From: Aeropyrum camini SY1 = JCM 12091
GTDB taxonomy: Archaea > Thermoproteota > Thermoprotei_A > Sulfolobales > Acidilobaceae
Length of the DNA: 64,000 nucleotides
Direction: 5' to 3'
Assembly (NCBI RefSeq): GCF_000591035.1
Contig: NC_022521.1
Coordinates: 1 to 64,000 of the forward strand
The stretch's first letter is position 1. Each line of letters starts with the position of its first letter. The notes beneath the pieces were generated by a model. It made no database searches, was not told where the DNA came from, and saw only the letters and a list, made by a program, of their open reading frames with translations. A program made the position numbers and the translations under genes. This document shows positions 54,983-63,087 of this stretch, in pieces.

Positions 54983-55435
54983 TTGAAGATAGCGATAGCA
55001 TCGGAAAAAGCGGGGGAAACGGGATATAGGGTGGCGGGAGGACATTTCGCCCACGCCCCCCTGTTCCTCATATACAAGCTCGAAAAAGGCGCCCCAAAGC
55101 TTGAGGAAGTGAGGGAGAACCCTCTTGCCTTAATGCCGGATGAGGATGCAGGCGAGCACTCCCACCACCATCATGGAGGGTTTCATGGACCCAGTAAATA
55201 CAAGTTCCTAAGGGACAAAGTTCTTAGCGATATAAACCTAATAATAGCTGGCGGCGCATGCATGACTAGCATAGCATTCTTCCTGGGTGAAGGGGTTAGC
55301 TTAGCGTTTGCAGACCCCTCAACACCAGCGGAGGAGGTATTGAAAGCAGCCGTGGAAAAAGCTTCCGAGGGGAGGCTACCGGAGCTTTCGGTATACGCTT
55401 GGGGTAGGCTTGTAGATCCCGACGAGATTGAATAA
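54983..55435 (+). CDS. NifX/NifB-associated dinitrogenase Fe-Mo cofactor-like protein with His-rich loop
   Basis: The 150-residue product has the fold words MKIAIASE, GGHFAHAPLFLIY and LIIAGGACMTSIAFFLGEGV of the NifX/NafY-like family that binds iron-sulfur clusters or metal cofactors. An inserted loop EDAGEHSHHHHGGFHGP (about 52-68) adds six or seven His, likely metal-binding. There are no nitrogenase genes nearby, so a general metal-cofactor or storage role is more likely. TTG start with AAAGGAGG about 10 bases upstream. Confidence 0.82.
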   Translation: MKIAIASEKAGETGYRVAGGHFAHAPLFLIYKLEKGAPKLEEVRENPLALMPDEDAGEHSHHHHGGFHGPSKYKFLRDKVLSDINLIIAGGACMTSIAFFLGEGVSLAFADPSTPAEEVLKAAVEKASEGRLPELSVYAWGRLVDPDEIE

Positions 55436-55465
55436 CGCGAGAAAAACTCCATAATTGCGGGTCGC

Positions 55466-55516
55466 CGCCTTAACCAGCCTAGCCAGGTGGAGAACCTGAC
55501 GGTCTAGCCTGGGGCG
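55466..55516. ncRNA. Foldable GC-rich element between NifX-like and dUTPase genes
   Basis: Nested pairs CGCC/GGCG, CCAG/CTGG, CTAG/CTAG and CAGGT/ACCTG enclose a 5-base loop (GGAGA, 55489-55493), giving one extended hairpin with small bulges. It lies in a gap without an obvious gene, in a GC-rich island. Candidate small RNA or leader structure; also compatible with a binding site. Confidence 0.35.
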
Positions 55517-55658
55517 AGGCCAGCATCATATTGCTGCTTCCCCCATATTTTCCCTATATCGAACTTGATTGGTTTCACAGCCTGTAGCCGTAGATGGACC
55601 TGCTTTACACCCCTTAACAAGCATGGACATACCAGTTCACATGGGGTGTGCACTAGCT

Positions 55659-56138
55659 TTGTTCTTGAGGGGCTGGGATTTAATAATGCTAGGCGTCGTT
55701 ATGGGCCATGCTGAGAGGGCTGTTCAACCTGCAGGGGTCGATCTAAGCTTAGGCGAGATAGAGCGGCTCTCCGAACCGGGGTTTCTGGGCAGGGAGGCTA
55801 AGTCGGTGCCTGGAGGTGAGAATGTTTCCTGCAGCAATGGTGTTTGTGAACTCTCGCCAGGAGTGTACAGGGTGAGGTTTAATGAGGTAGTTTCGATACC
55901 GCAAGATAGTGTGGGATTCTGTTATCCTCGCAGCAGTCTCATAAGAATGGGGGGATATCTCGGCTGTGCAGTATGGGACCCGGGCTATATGGGGCGTGGT
56001 CAGGCCCTGCTTCTCGTGGCAAACCCTCACGGGCTGAGGATCGAGATAGGGGCCAGGGTAGCGCAACTAGTGGTGGCCAGGGTCGAAGGCCCCAACACCT
56101 GGATTTACTCCGGGGACTATCAGGGCGAGGGTTTGTAG
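55659..56138 (+). CDS. dut: dUTPase, archaeal dCTP deaminase-like type
   Basis: The 159-residue product has the archaeal dUTPase/DCD words VQPAGVDLSLGEIERL, YPRSSLIRMGGYLG (with the Ser and Arg of the phosphate site), VWDPGYMGRG (catalytic Asp) and IEIGARVAQLVVARV. It removes diphosphate from dUTP, keeping uracil out of DNA; deaminase activity is a less likely option. I chose the TTG at 55659 (GGGGTG upstream), which gives the N-terminus MFLRGWDLIMLGVV expected for the family; the frame is open 30 codons further up. Confidence 0.82.
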   Translation: MFLRGWDLIMLGVVMGHAERAVQPAGVDLSLGEIERLSEPGFLGREAKSVPGGENVSCSNGVCELSPGVYRVRFNEVVSIPQDSVGFCYPRSSLIRMGGYLGCAVWDPGYMGRGQALLLVANPHGLRIEIGARVAQLVVARVEGPNTWIYSGDYQGEGL

Positions 56139-56162
56139 AGTAGCGAGAGTGTTTCAGAAGAA

Positions 56163-56669
56163 TCATATCTTTAGAACGCTCTTTGGGACGGTGACAATTA
56201 GAACGTCTCCGGTAATGTTCGATAGATAGTTGGCTAGGGCTTTCAAACCCTTCACTGCAGCTCTCTTCTCGATGCTGGGATCGTTCATAAAGCTACCGAG
56301 CTCTTTGAGGCATAAACCGAGCCTTCTCTCACGGCGATCCAGAATAATATGTAGACGCTTGCCCGAGTCTCCGTTTACGACGATCAGGATGGCATTAGCT
56401 TCTCCAGACGGGTGTGATAGCTGTTTCTCCACTAGGGGTATCAGCGATGTTAGCGTCTTTCCCTTGACTCTAGCCACCACAGAGCCTTCGATCATTGACA
56501 AGGCCAGTATAATGGGGTTGCATGCTACTGCTGACAACTTTCTCGACAGCTTCAAATGGTCTAGGAGATAGCTTTCTTGAGCCGGATTCTCGAAGCCTAT
56601 AAATCCTGCTTTGTACACTGCTGGTTCCTCCGATCTTTCACCAGTGTGAGAGGGTGTTGGGCCTGTCAT
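56163..56669 (-). CDS. Soluble protein of unknown function
   Basis: The 168-residue product has no signal or membrane segment. It contains strand-helix text (VVARVKGKTLTSLIP, ANAILIVVNGDSGKRLHIIL, DVLIVTVPKSVL) suggesting an alpha/beta fold. No motif recognised. ATG at 56669 with GGGGTA upstream. It converges on the dUTPase gene. Confidence 0.6.
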   Translation of the reverse strand: MTGPTPSHTGERSEEPAVYKAGFIGFENPAQESYLLDHLKLSRKLSAVACNPIILALSMIEGSVVARVKGKTLTSLIPLVEKQLSHPSGEANAILIVVNGDSGKRLHIILDRRERRLGLCLKELGSFMNDPSIEKRAAVKGLKALANYLSNITGDVLIVTVPKSVLKI

Positions 56670-56948
56670 GGTAATATACCCCCTTAAGGAATAGCTGGCT
56701 CTGAGGCCGATGCTCCTCTGGGCTTCTTAACCTTTCCCTCCCAGTCTTTTGTAGTATCGAATTGAAGTTTAAAAGCAAATGGAGGCCCTGATAATACGGT
56801 ATTACTTATAAACCAGTTTTATTATTTAGTCTAGCATCCAATGTTGTCATAAACTCCGTGATACTAATTCATAGAATTTTTCACATTTTAAGTACAATTT
56901 CCTAACGCGTATACGATTCAATTGATTTCCTATACAATTAATATGGTG

Positions 56949-58010
56949 CTAATGTTTTAATGGCCTAGGCTTACCTAAGAGCCTGCCCTCCTGCGCTATT
57001 TCAACATTCCTAACCTTGAATCTCTCCTCAAGAATGGCGCTTCCCCTCTCATGGTAGGAAAGGGCCTCCCAGTAGCCGTCCACATATTTATCTAGCAAGA
57101 TTATCCTCTCAACCCATTTCGCATGCTTCCAGCCATAGAGCCACGGTAATAGTATTCTGGCGGGGTAGCCATTCTCCTTCGGCAGCGGCTTTCCATCTAA
57201 CAAGAGTGCAACCATGTTTCCATCCTCCATTACATCCTCTAGAGGAACTATTGTAGAGTAGCCTCCTGTCGATACAAATGCAGCCCACTTGGCACCAGGA
57301 TTCGGCCTCGCCATGTGTATCAGATGTTTAAGGCTAATGCCCTCCCAGAGCCTCCCCATGACGCTCCACCCGGTTACACAGTGGAAGTCGAACTGGCCCC
57401 TGTCAGAGGCTAGCTCCAGGAGGGCGACGTAAGTAAAATCTAGAGGTTTTTCAACGCTCCCTTCTATCCTCAGGCGCCAGCTACCCGCGTTAATCCTCTG
57501 CAGCCCCTCTGCAGCGTATATTATGAACTTGGGAACCGCCTTCTGGCCTGGAGGCATCGATTCTCTCCCAGGGTTTGAGGGGCGCTTAAGCATAACGAGA
57601 TCTAGAACCTCGCCCTCGCTATAGTATTCTCCGTCTCCTCTCAGCTCCTCGAGCAGAGGAACCTCTACCGAAGCCATGCCTAGTAGAGCACCCGTTATGT
57701 TTATTATGTAACCCCCACTCTCTACCACCCTTAGAATGCCTAGAGTTCGTCGGCTGCCCTCCAGTTCGAAGCTAAACAGGTTGAACCGGCCCCCAAGATA
57801 CTCCCACCCCCGAAAACCGGCGATAGTAGTTTTAACACCTAGAACTCCGGAGAGATATATCGAGGCCTCCCGAGCAGCCTTCTCAACATCTCTATAATCT
57901 TCGACATTACTCATGTCCGTGGTGCACTCAAACGGATAAGGGAGGCCTAGCATTGCAGATAGGCTGCTCTTCCTGACTAAACATCCCAATACCCCCCCTT
58001 TTAGTGCCAT
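56949..58010 (-). CDS. Molybdopterin-binding oxidoreductase (sulfite oxidase/YedY fold) with an extra N-terminal domain
   Basis: The 353-residue product has a C-terminal oxidoreductase molybdopterin domain (about 165-345): the Mo-ligating Cys in FDFHCVTGWSVMGRLWEG, then LMHMARPNP-type helix, ENGYPARILLPWLYGWKHAK and VERIILLD. The first 160 residues are a separate region with no signal peptide and several basic/acidic strands that I do not recognise. Lack of Tat or Sec signal suggests a cytoplasmic enzyme, unusual for the family. The ATG at 58010 has GGAG upstream; a GTG at 58022 is possible. moaB lies at 62256 and ccmC is divergent. Confidence 0.82.
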   Translation of the reverse strand: MALKGGVLGCLVRKSSLSAMLGLPYPFECTTDMSNVEDYRDVEKAAREASIYLSGVLGVKTTIAGFRGWEYLGGRFNLFSFELEGSRRTLGILRVVESGGYIINITGALLGMASVEVPLLEELRGDGEYYSEGEVLDLVMLKRPSNPGRESMPPGQKAVPKFIIYAAEGLQRINAGSWRLRIEGSVEKPLDFTYVALLELASDRGQFDFHCVTGWSVMGRLWEGISLKHLIHMARPNPGAKWAAFVSTGGYSTIVPLEDVMEDGNMVALLLDGKPLPKENGYPARILLPWLYGWKHAKWVERIILLDKYVDGYWEALSYHERGSAILEERFKVRNVEIAQEGRLLGKPRPLKH

Positions 58011-58127
58011 AACACTCCGCACCCCGGGTTATACACATGGGTAAAGCGATTTAAGAGGCCTCGTTAATACGGCTCTAGTATGCCGTTTTGATGTTGTTGC
58101 CGGAGTTGGACTAATGCTGTACTCAAG

Positions 58128-58134
58128 TTATTAA
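58128..58134 (+). promoter_or_regulatory. TATA-like box ahead of the structured ccmC leader
   Basis: TTATTAA with expected start near 58157, exactly at the 5' end of the foldable RNA. Confidence 0.45.
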
Positions 58135-58156
58135 GGATTTCCGGGTTTATAGGAGG

Positions 58157-58257
58157 CTGGGGAGGCGCGCTGTGGATGCCCCTACCCTGGGAGCCGATTC
58201 CCCGGGTCTGGGCCTCCGGGGTATGGTGACGTGGTCCTCTCCCGAAGCGCCTCCCCC
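58157..58257 (+). ncRNA. Candidate structured RNA or leader upstream of ccmC
   Basis: Four helices can be read by eye: GGGGAGGCGC (58159-58168) with GCGCCTCCCC (58247-58256), perfect over 10 bases; ATGCCCC (58176-58182) with GGGGTAT (58218-58224); ACCC (58184-58187) with GGGT (58204-58207); GGGA (58189-58192) with TCCC (58199-58202) around a 6-base loop. The outer helix begins where transcription from the TATA-like box at 58128 would start. It does not carry the conserved words of 5S, SRP or RNase P RNA. The ccmC GTG starts 32 bases after it. Confidence 0.5.
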
Positions 58258-58288
58258 CGGATATGATAGTGGGGAGTGGTGTTGAGAC

Positions 58289-59326
58289 GTGGCTATGCCA
58301 GGGCGACTCATCACGTTGCTCTTAGCTGTCGTCATTGTTGCTGACCTGGCCACGGCGGTGTATGCGGTGTTTGAAGGCCCGTTTCCAGCCGTTGTACCGC
58401 TCGGCTCACCCCTGGCCTATAAGAACATTTACATCCACCCGCCTACGGCAATCACTACCTACATAATATTTGGTGTAGCCAGCCTGGCAGGCGCTCTCTA
58501 CCTCTGGAGGAGGGACAGAAGGTTCTCCCGACTCGCCTTCTACGCGGTGGCACTAGGAGTTGTCTACGGTTTCACAACTCTAGCTACAGGCATAGCGTGG
58601 GCTAGCGAGTCGTGGGGCGAACCATGGAGCTGGGATCCTAAGCAGACGGCCGTTCTACTCATGGTGCTAGCCTACCTAGGCTACTTCCCGCTCAGGAGCA
58701 GTATAGGGGATCCGGAGAGGAGAGATCTCGTCTCGAGCGTCTATCTCCTAGCATCGTTGAGTATGATACTGCTAAGCATACTTGCAAACCGGTTGATAGA
58801 AAGCCTGCATCCCACGGGTGAAGCTATAAGAGATTTCTCAGCCGACTTCCAGGCAGGCTGGACGTTTAGCATTCGGGTGGTAATGGCTATTGCCACCGGG
58901 TTATCACTAATAGCTTTAGCCTACACGCGTGTTAACATCCCCAGGATCCTGCTACTCGGTGTCGGTGTTACGGCAGGCCTAGCCCTGGCGGCCTCAGCTT
59001 TAATGGCGTTGCCGCTTCTCGAGGGAGAGTATTATAGGGTTGTTAATGCCGATGTAGGCGACGATGGGTTGATATACTCGATAACCGTCGTCACGAGTGG
59101 CAGTAGCGAGGAGACGATAGTGTTCCCAACTCCGGTAGAATCCCCTATAAAGCCCGCTAAGACAGCGGACGACAGACCCACTATCACAGGCCATCTAGTC
59201 AGAATAGGTGAAGACGGTGGCCTCCAGGTCCTTCCACACTGGAGCACACCATTAAACCTAGCACTATACACCCTAGCCCTACTAGTGGGAGTAGCCTTAA
59301 CTATAACACTTGGTAGACGAGAGTAG
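58289..59326 (+). CDS. ccmC: CcmC-like haem export protein of cytochrome c maturation
   Basis: The 345-residue product has about eight membrane segments with the haem-handling features of CcmC: YIHPP with H50, the tryptophan-rich loop SWGEPWSWDPKQT (109-120) and ESLHPTG with H174; these two His flank the WWD-type loop as axial haem ligands. The order and spacing match CcmC rather than the much longer CcmF. An extra C-terminal outside domain of about 75 residues precedes a last helix. It would pass haem to CcmE. GTG start; an ATG two codons later is possible. Confidence 0.8.
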   Translation: MAMPGRLITLLLAVVIVADLATAVYAVFEGPFPAVVPLGSPLAYKNIYIHPPTAITTYIIFGVASLAGALYLWRRDRRFSRLAFYAVALGVVYGFTTLATGIAWASESWGEPWSWDPKQTAVLLMVLAYLGYFPLRSSIGDPERRDLVSSVYLLASLSMILLSILANRLIESLHPTGEAIRDFSADFQAGWTFSIRVVMAIATGLSLIALAYTRVNIPRILLLGVGVTAGLALAASALMALPLLEGEYYRVVNADVGDDGLIYSITVVTSGSSEETIVFPTPVESPIKPAKTADDRPTITGHLVRIGEDGGLQVLPHWSTPLNLALYTLALLVGVALTITLGRRE

Positions 59327-59372
59327 GGCGGGGATGGGTAAACCCCCATAGACCCCCTCCCACTAACAGGCC

Positions 59373-61175
59373 TTGGGAGTATCTTCGTTGGGGCTTGGTA
59401 TTTTGACCCCTGCTATAGAGAGGCTTGGTAAAGGGGAAATCATAGAGATTTCAGCCAAGTCTGCCGCCCTAGAGTGGGGTAGGAGGAGGCCGGAGTACAG
59501 TCTTTTCTGGTGGCCCGGACGCAGGCTTTTAGGGGGTGTTAGAGCTGTACTTGCCGCTCTCGCCGTGCCAGATCCTAGGGCTGCGATCGACTCCATAGAT
59601 GGTGTAGGAGTTGAGAAACTCCGCAAATTCACTGCTGGCCGGCTTGTTGTAGACCCCTTCTCCGGTGGCGGAACCATACCCCTTGAAGCATCTCGAATGG
59701 GCTATGAGGCCGTCGGCCTCGACTCTAACCCGTACGCTGTGAGTGTTTCCAGAGCTTCGAGAAGCCTGCTAAACGGGGAGTGCCGAACCAAGTCCGCCTG
59801 CCTAGTTGAGGCGGCCAGGAGGGTTTGGAGGAGTTTATATAACCTGTGGTGTGGAGAGGGTTTTTGCATTATTCATGTTCTCCTAGCTAGATGTCCTCCG
59901 TGCACAGCGCCAGCATGGGTGTCGAGGTTGAGGAACGGCATAAACCTCCTGCTAGACGGCAGGACGCTTAGACCAGCCTCCGGTATCAATGTATCGCCGA
60001 AGGAGCCCATGGTTAGCCTTCCCGAGGGTCTGCCGGAGGAAGCCCCAGGCTACGTTGCCTATGCAGCTGAGGTCCTCACGGCCGGGGGGAGGAGATGGGT
60101 TTACCTAGGGGACGATGGCCTTGGTGCTAGAGTAGCGTCTCACTTGAGGTCTACGCTCCCAAGAGCAGTAGAGCTTGTCAGCGGGCTGCCCGGGGTGCCT
60201 GTGCCCCCCGGTAAAGAGACGTCCAAGCTACTGGCTGCGGGTATACAAGATTTCAAGCACATCTATACCCCTAGACAGCTTGCCACAATATCGGACTTCG
60301 TAAACAACGCTTCGTCAATAGGCTGCAGATTAGAAGCATCATGCATAGCAGGCTCCTCCTCTAGAGCATCGAGCCTGCTAGCCATATACTACCAGCCAGC
60401 GCGGAGAGTCAACCCGGCTTTCATTGTGAAGACGTACTGGGTACCCGCTAACCCGGTGGAGCTGAACCCTCTCGCCTCTACATGCATGCCAGGACCTCCC
60501 AGCACAAGATGCAAACCCCTGGGCCGCGGGGGGCTGTGGAGCCTCGTAAAACGCTATAGCCGCGGCTGCAGCAGTGTTGGTGGGCGGCTAGAATTCAGGG
60601 TCTGGGATTCCTCTAGAGGTCTGCCGCCCGGCATGACTCCCTACGCCGTTGTGACGGATCCTCCCTATCCCGGAATGCAGAGCTACGGTCAGCTAAGCCT
60701 GGTATACAGTCTCCCACACAGGCTAGCCGGGCTGCCAGTGCCAAGTAGGTGGGTGGAGGTGGATAGCATGTCTAGAGGTTATGTCGACGCTATTACCCGC
60801 AGTCTACGGCTTGCGGGGATGCGTCTAGAGAAAGATGGTTACATGGCTATACTCCTCTCCTCGGGAACAGAGCGTGGTGCAGGTATCCTGGCTAAGGTGA
60901 TTCATGGTATTTTATATAGCGGGCTGAAACTCGCTATTATCCTCCCCCTTGCAGGAGAGTCTCCCGGTAGGCTTGGGAGGAGCTTCAACAAGCTGGTGTA
61001 CGTTGTCGTGTTTAAACGTGGAGCACCCACTACTCCCAACCCACTTAGGCCTCTAGAGTGGGCTGCTGATGTGGGTGAGGCAGCGGGATACAGGCCTGAC
61101 GAGGTCAGGGTATCTAGTAAGGTGGCAGAGGCTCTGGCCTCAGAGCTTGAGGACCTACTTAAAGCTGGCGGCTAG
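59373..61175 (+). CDS. DUF1156-like DNA methyltransferase
   Basis: The 600-residue product starts with KSAALEWGRRRPEYSLFWWP, a DUF1156-type N-terminus, followed by the SAM-binding motif VVDPFSGGGTIPLEASRMGY (about 91-110) and, much later, the catalytic motif VTDPPYPGMQSYGQL (about 427-441). A Cys-rich region (EGFC, ARCPPC) between them could be a zinc ribbon. DPPY points to an amino-methyltransferase acting on adenine or cytosine. Family members are usually longer; here parts of the middle appear compact. No restriction gene is adjacent. TTG start without a clear ribosome site. Overlaps the next, convergent gene by 21 bases. Confidence 0.75.
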   Translation: MGVSSLGLGILTPAIERLGKGEIIEISAKSAALEWGRRRPEYSLFWWPGRRLLGGVRAVLAALAVPDPRAAIDSIDGVGVEKLRKFTAGRLVVDPFSGGGTIPLEASRMGYEAVGLDSNPYAVSVSRASRSLLNGECRTKSACLVEAARRVWRSLYNLWCGEGFCIIHVLLARCPPCTAPAWVSRLRNGINLLLDGRTLRPASGINVSPKEPMVSLPEGLPEEAPGYVAYAAEVLTAGGRRWVYLGDDGLGARVASHLRSTLPRAVELVSGLPGVPVPPGKETSKLLAAGIQDFKHIYTPRQLATISDFVNNASSIGCRLEASCIAGSSSRASSLLAIYYQPARRVNPAFIVKTYWVPANPVELNPLASTCMPGPPSTRCKPLGRGGLWSLVKRYSRGCSSVGGRLEFRVWDSSRGLPPGMTPYAVVTDPPYPGMQSYGQLSLVYSLPHRLAGLPVPSRWVEVDSMSRGYVDAITRSLRLAGMRLEKDGYMAILLSSGTERGAGILAKVIHGILYSGLKLAIILPLAGESPGRLGRSFNKLVYVVVFKRGAPTTPNPLRPLEWAADVGEAAGYRPDEVRVSSKVAEALASELEDLLKAGG

Positions 61176-62006
61176 GGCTGCAGCTATTATAAGAGCCCCG
61201 CCCAGCGCCTGGAGTAGCGTGAGGTCCTCGCCCAGTACTATCGTGGCCAAGACCACAGCGGAAAGAGGCTCTACCAAGCTTACCACCGAGACCCTATGAG
61301 CCTCAATCCTCCTCAGGGCGTAAACGTTCAACATGTAGGGCGCCACCATGGTAAAGACCGCGAAGTACAGTGAGGCCGTAACCTCAACTGCGTTGGGAGG
61401 AAGGCTCGGCCGTATAGTTATGCCTAGGAGAGGTCCTGTAAGAGCGATTGGGGCCAGGCTGACCTCCATAACCCCGGCACCCCTGCTTTGGAAGAGTCTA
61501 GCCATGACTATGTACAGCGCGTAAAAGAATCCCGATGCTACCCCCAGTAGAAGGCCTGGAATACGTAGACCCCCTATACCCCCCTCACCGCCCAGCGACA
61601 CAAGGGCGGCTCCAGCGAGACCCAAAGCAATAGCACCTACCCCCTTAGATCCAGGTCTCTCTCCCAGCAGTAACATGCCGAGGAGGGCGACCCAGGCCGG
61701 TGCAGTGTAGAGGAGGAGGCTTGCCACTGCAGCGCCCACAATGCTGACAGACTTCATGTATGTATAGTAGAGGGGGGCTAAGCCCAGCATTGCTACAACA
61801 AGGCTCCTACGCGTTGGTCTAGCCCGGTAGAGCATGAGGAGGAGCCCTGCCAGAAGCGAGCCGCCAAGTGTCCTCCCAACTATGAGCATATCGGTGTCGG
61901 CGCCCATACTCTCGGCTAGTCTTTGGACTACGCCTATTGTACTCCACGATAGAGCAGCTGCCAGTGCAGCAGCCACACCGAGAAAGCCCGGCGATACCTT
62001 ATCCAA
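61155..62006 (-). CDS. EamA/DMT-family transporter
   Basis: The 283-residue product has ten membrane segments in two EamA repeats (LSWSTIGVVQRLAES in the first, ASGFFYALYIVMARLF in the second; RRIEAHRVSVVSLVEPLSAV near the end). Probable exporter of a metabolite; the substrate is unknown. TTG start at 62006. A minus-strand TATA-like box at 62067-62075 suits it. Confidence 0.85.
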   Translation of the reverse strand: MDKVSPGFLGVAAALAAALSWSTIGVVQRLAESMGADTDMLIVGRTLGGSLLAGLLLMLYRARPTRRSLVVAMLGLAPLYYTYMKSVSIVGAAVASLLLYTAPAWVALLGMLLLGERPGSKGVGAIALGLAGAALVSLGGEGGIGGLRIPGLLLGVASGFFYALYIVMARLFQSRGAGVMEVSLAPIALTGPLLGITIRPSLPPNAVEVTASLYFAVFTMVAPYMLNVYALRRIEAHRVSVVSLVEPLSAVVLATIVLGEDLTLLQALGGALIIAAALAASFK

Positions 62007-62066
62007 CCATCAAACACCCACATACCCGCCACAGCAAACAACCTGTCTTCAACGCTCCTGAGGTGT

Positions 62067-62075
62067 ATATTTAAA
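62067..62075 (-). promoter_or_regulatory. TATA-like box of the EamA transporter gene
   Basis: CTTTAAATATA-type word on the minus strand; transcription would start near 62041, about 35 bases before the TTG. Confidence 0.45.
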
Positions 62076-62255
62076 GCCAGCCAATGGGATAAAGCCTTGA
62101 CTTACAGAGTAAACATCCAACAACGATACTGCTGAGTGATAGGCGATCCATGGATTTTATAGACGCCGGCCGGACCTCCAGTCATGTAGAGATTAATTCA
62201 CGGAAATCATAATTTTGGCCTCGGCATCCCGATTTCCCTCTAATGGGTGGGATAT

Positions 62256-62741
62256 TTGGCCCTAAACTACTGCCTGGTAGTTACCAGCGATCGAGTCTAT
62301 GCAGGTCTGAAGAAGGACGAGATTACCCCTCTCGTGTCATCCACGCTGGAGTCTCGGGGTCGAAAGCTGGTTGCCTCGACAGTTGTGCGGAATTCCTTTG
62401 AGGATATTGTGGCGGCTGTAGCCTCTATGGCGGGGAGGCGGGATTGTGACGTCATACTTGTTACCGGGGGCACGGGGCCGGGGCCTCGGGATGTAACTAC
62501 CGAAGTCGTCTCAAGACTTGCAGTCTACATGCTCCCCGGTTATGGTGAAGAGTTCAGGCGGCTGAGCGCGGGCGAGGTCGGGCCCCGCGGCCTCCTAACA
62601 AGATCAGAAGCATATGTCCTACCAGGTGGAAAACCTGTTTTCACAACACCAGGCAACCCTGGAGCAGTGGCCACCGCCCTAAAGATAATACTCGGGCTGG
62701 ACACACATCTCGTAGAACAGCTTAGAGGTGTGGGCCACTAG
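62256..62741 (+). CDS. moaB: Molybdenum cofactor biosynthesis protein MoaB/MogA
   Basis: The 161-residue product has the MPT-binding words VILVTGGTGPGPRDVTTE (about 69-86), the helix GYGEEFRRLSAGEVGPRGLLTR and VFTTPGNPGAV. It adenylylates molybdopterin on the way to the molybdenum or tungsten cofactor. The TTG at 62256 has GGGTGGG 4 bases upstream, the same layout as the sugar-binding protein gene; a GTG three codons earlier is possible. It likely serves enzymes such as the molybdopterin oxidoreductase at 56949. Confidence 0.88.
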   Translation: MALNYCLVVTSDRVYAGLKKDEITPLVSSTLESRGRKLVASTVVRNSFEDIVAAVASMAGRRDCDVILVTGGTGPGPRDVTTEVVSRLAVYMLPGYGEEFRRLSAGEVGPRGLLTRSEAYVLPGGKPVFTTPGNPGAVATALKIILGLDTHLVEQLRGVGH

Positions 62742-62974
62742 AAGCGTCTCCCCCTCCTACTGGTCTCGGCGCGGTGCCTAGCATAGCTAGCCCTAATCTC
62801 TGCAATGAGGGCTAGCCATTCAGCAGCCTCAACATCCCCTTCCTCGAGGGCCTTTTCCGCTGCTCTCACAAGGGGCCACACATAGCCTGAGAATGGTTCA
62901 AGCCCCTTAAGCTCCTCTTTTATGCTCTGAAGCCTATCCGAGACAAGCCACTCCCCCGGCAAAGGGACGCTCAC
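62738..62974 (-). CDS. Small helical protein of unknown function
   Basis: The 78-residue product is mostly helix-forming (AAEKALEEGDVEAAEWLALI) with a basic C-terminal tail (RHRAETSRRGRRF), suggesting nucleic-acid or protein contact. GTG start with TAGGGTGA upstream. It converges on moaB with a 4-base overlap. No family recognised. Confidence 0.6.
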   Translation of the reverse strand: MSVPLPGEWLVSDRLQSIKEELKGLEPFSGYVWPLVRAAEKALEEGDVEAAEWLALIAEIRASYARHRAETSRRGRRF

Positions 62975-63087
62975 CCTAGCTTATACAACTGGCTGCCCCC
63001 TCGGCCCCGGGGGTGTGTGGATGTGGTCTTCAAAGCTGTGATAGATTATAAACCCTGGATCGTCTCCATCAATCCCCGGGATCTGTT

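Noticed and set aside
58147-58353. Minus-strand frame across the ccmC leader
   Set aside because: It covers the structured RNA and the start of ccmC; its Pro/Arg/Ser-rich text is explained by GC-rich inverted repeats.
62120-62150. CTGA followed by GTGATAG, resembling D'/C' boxes of a guide RNA
   Set aside because: Spacing is wrong and terminal C and D boxes could not be found.
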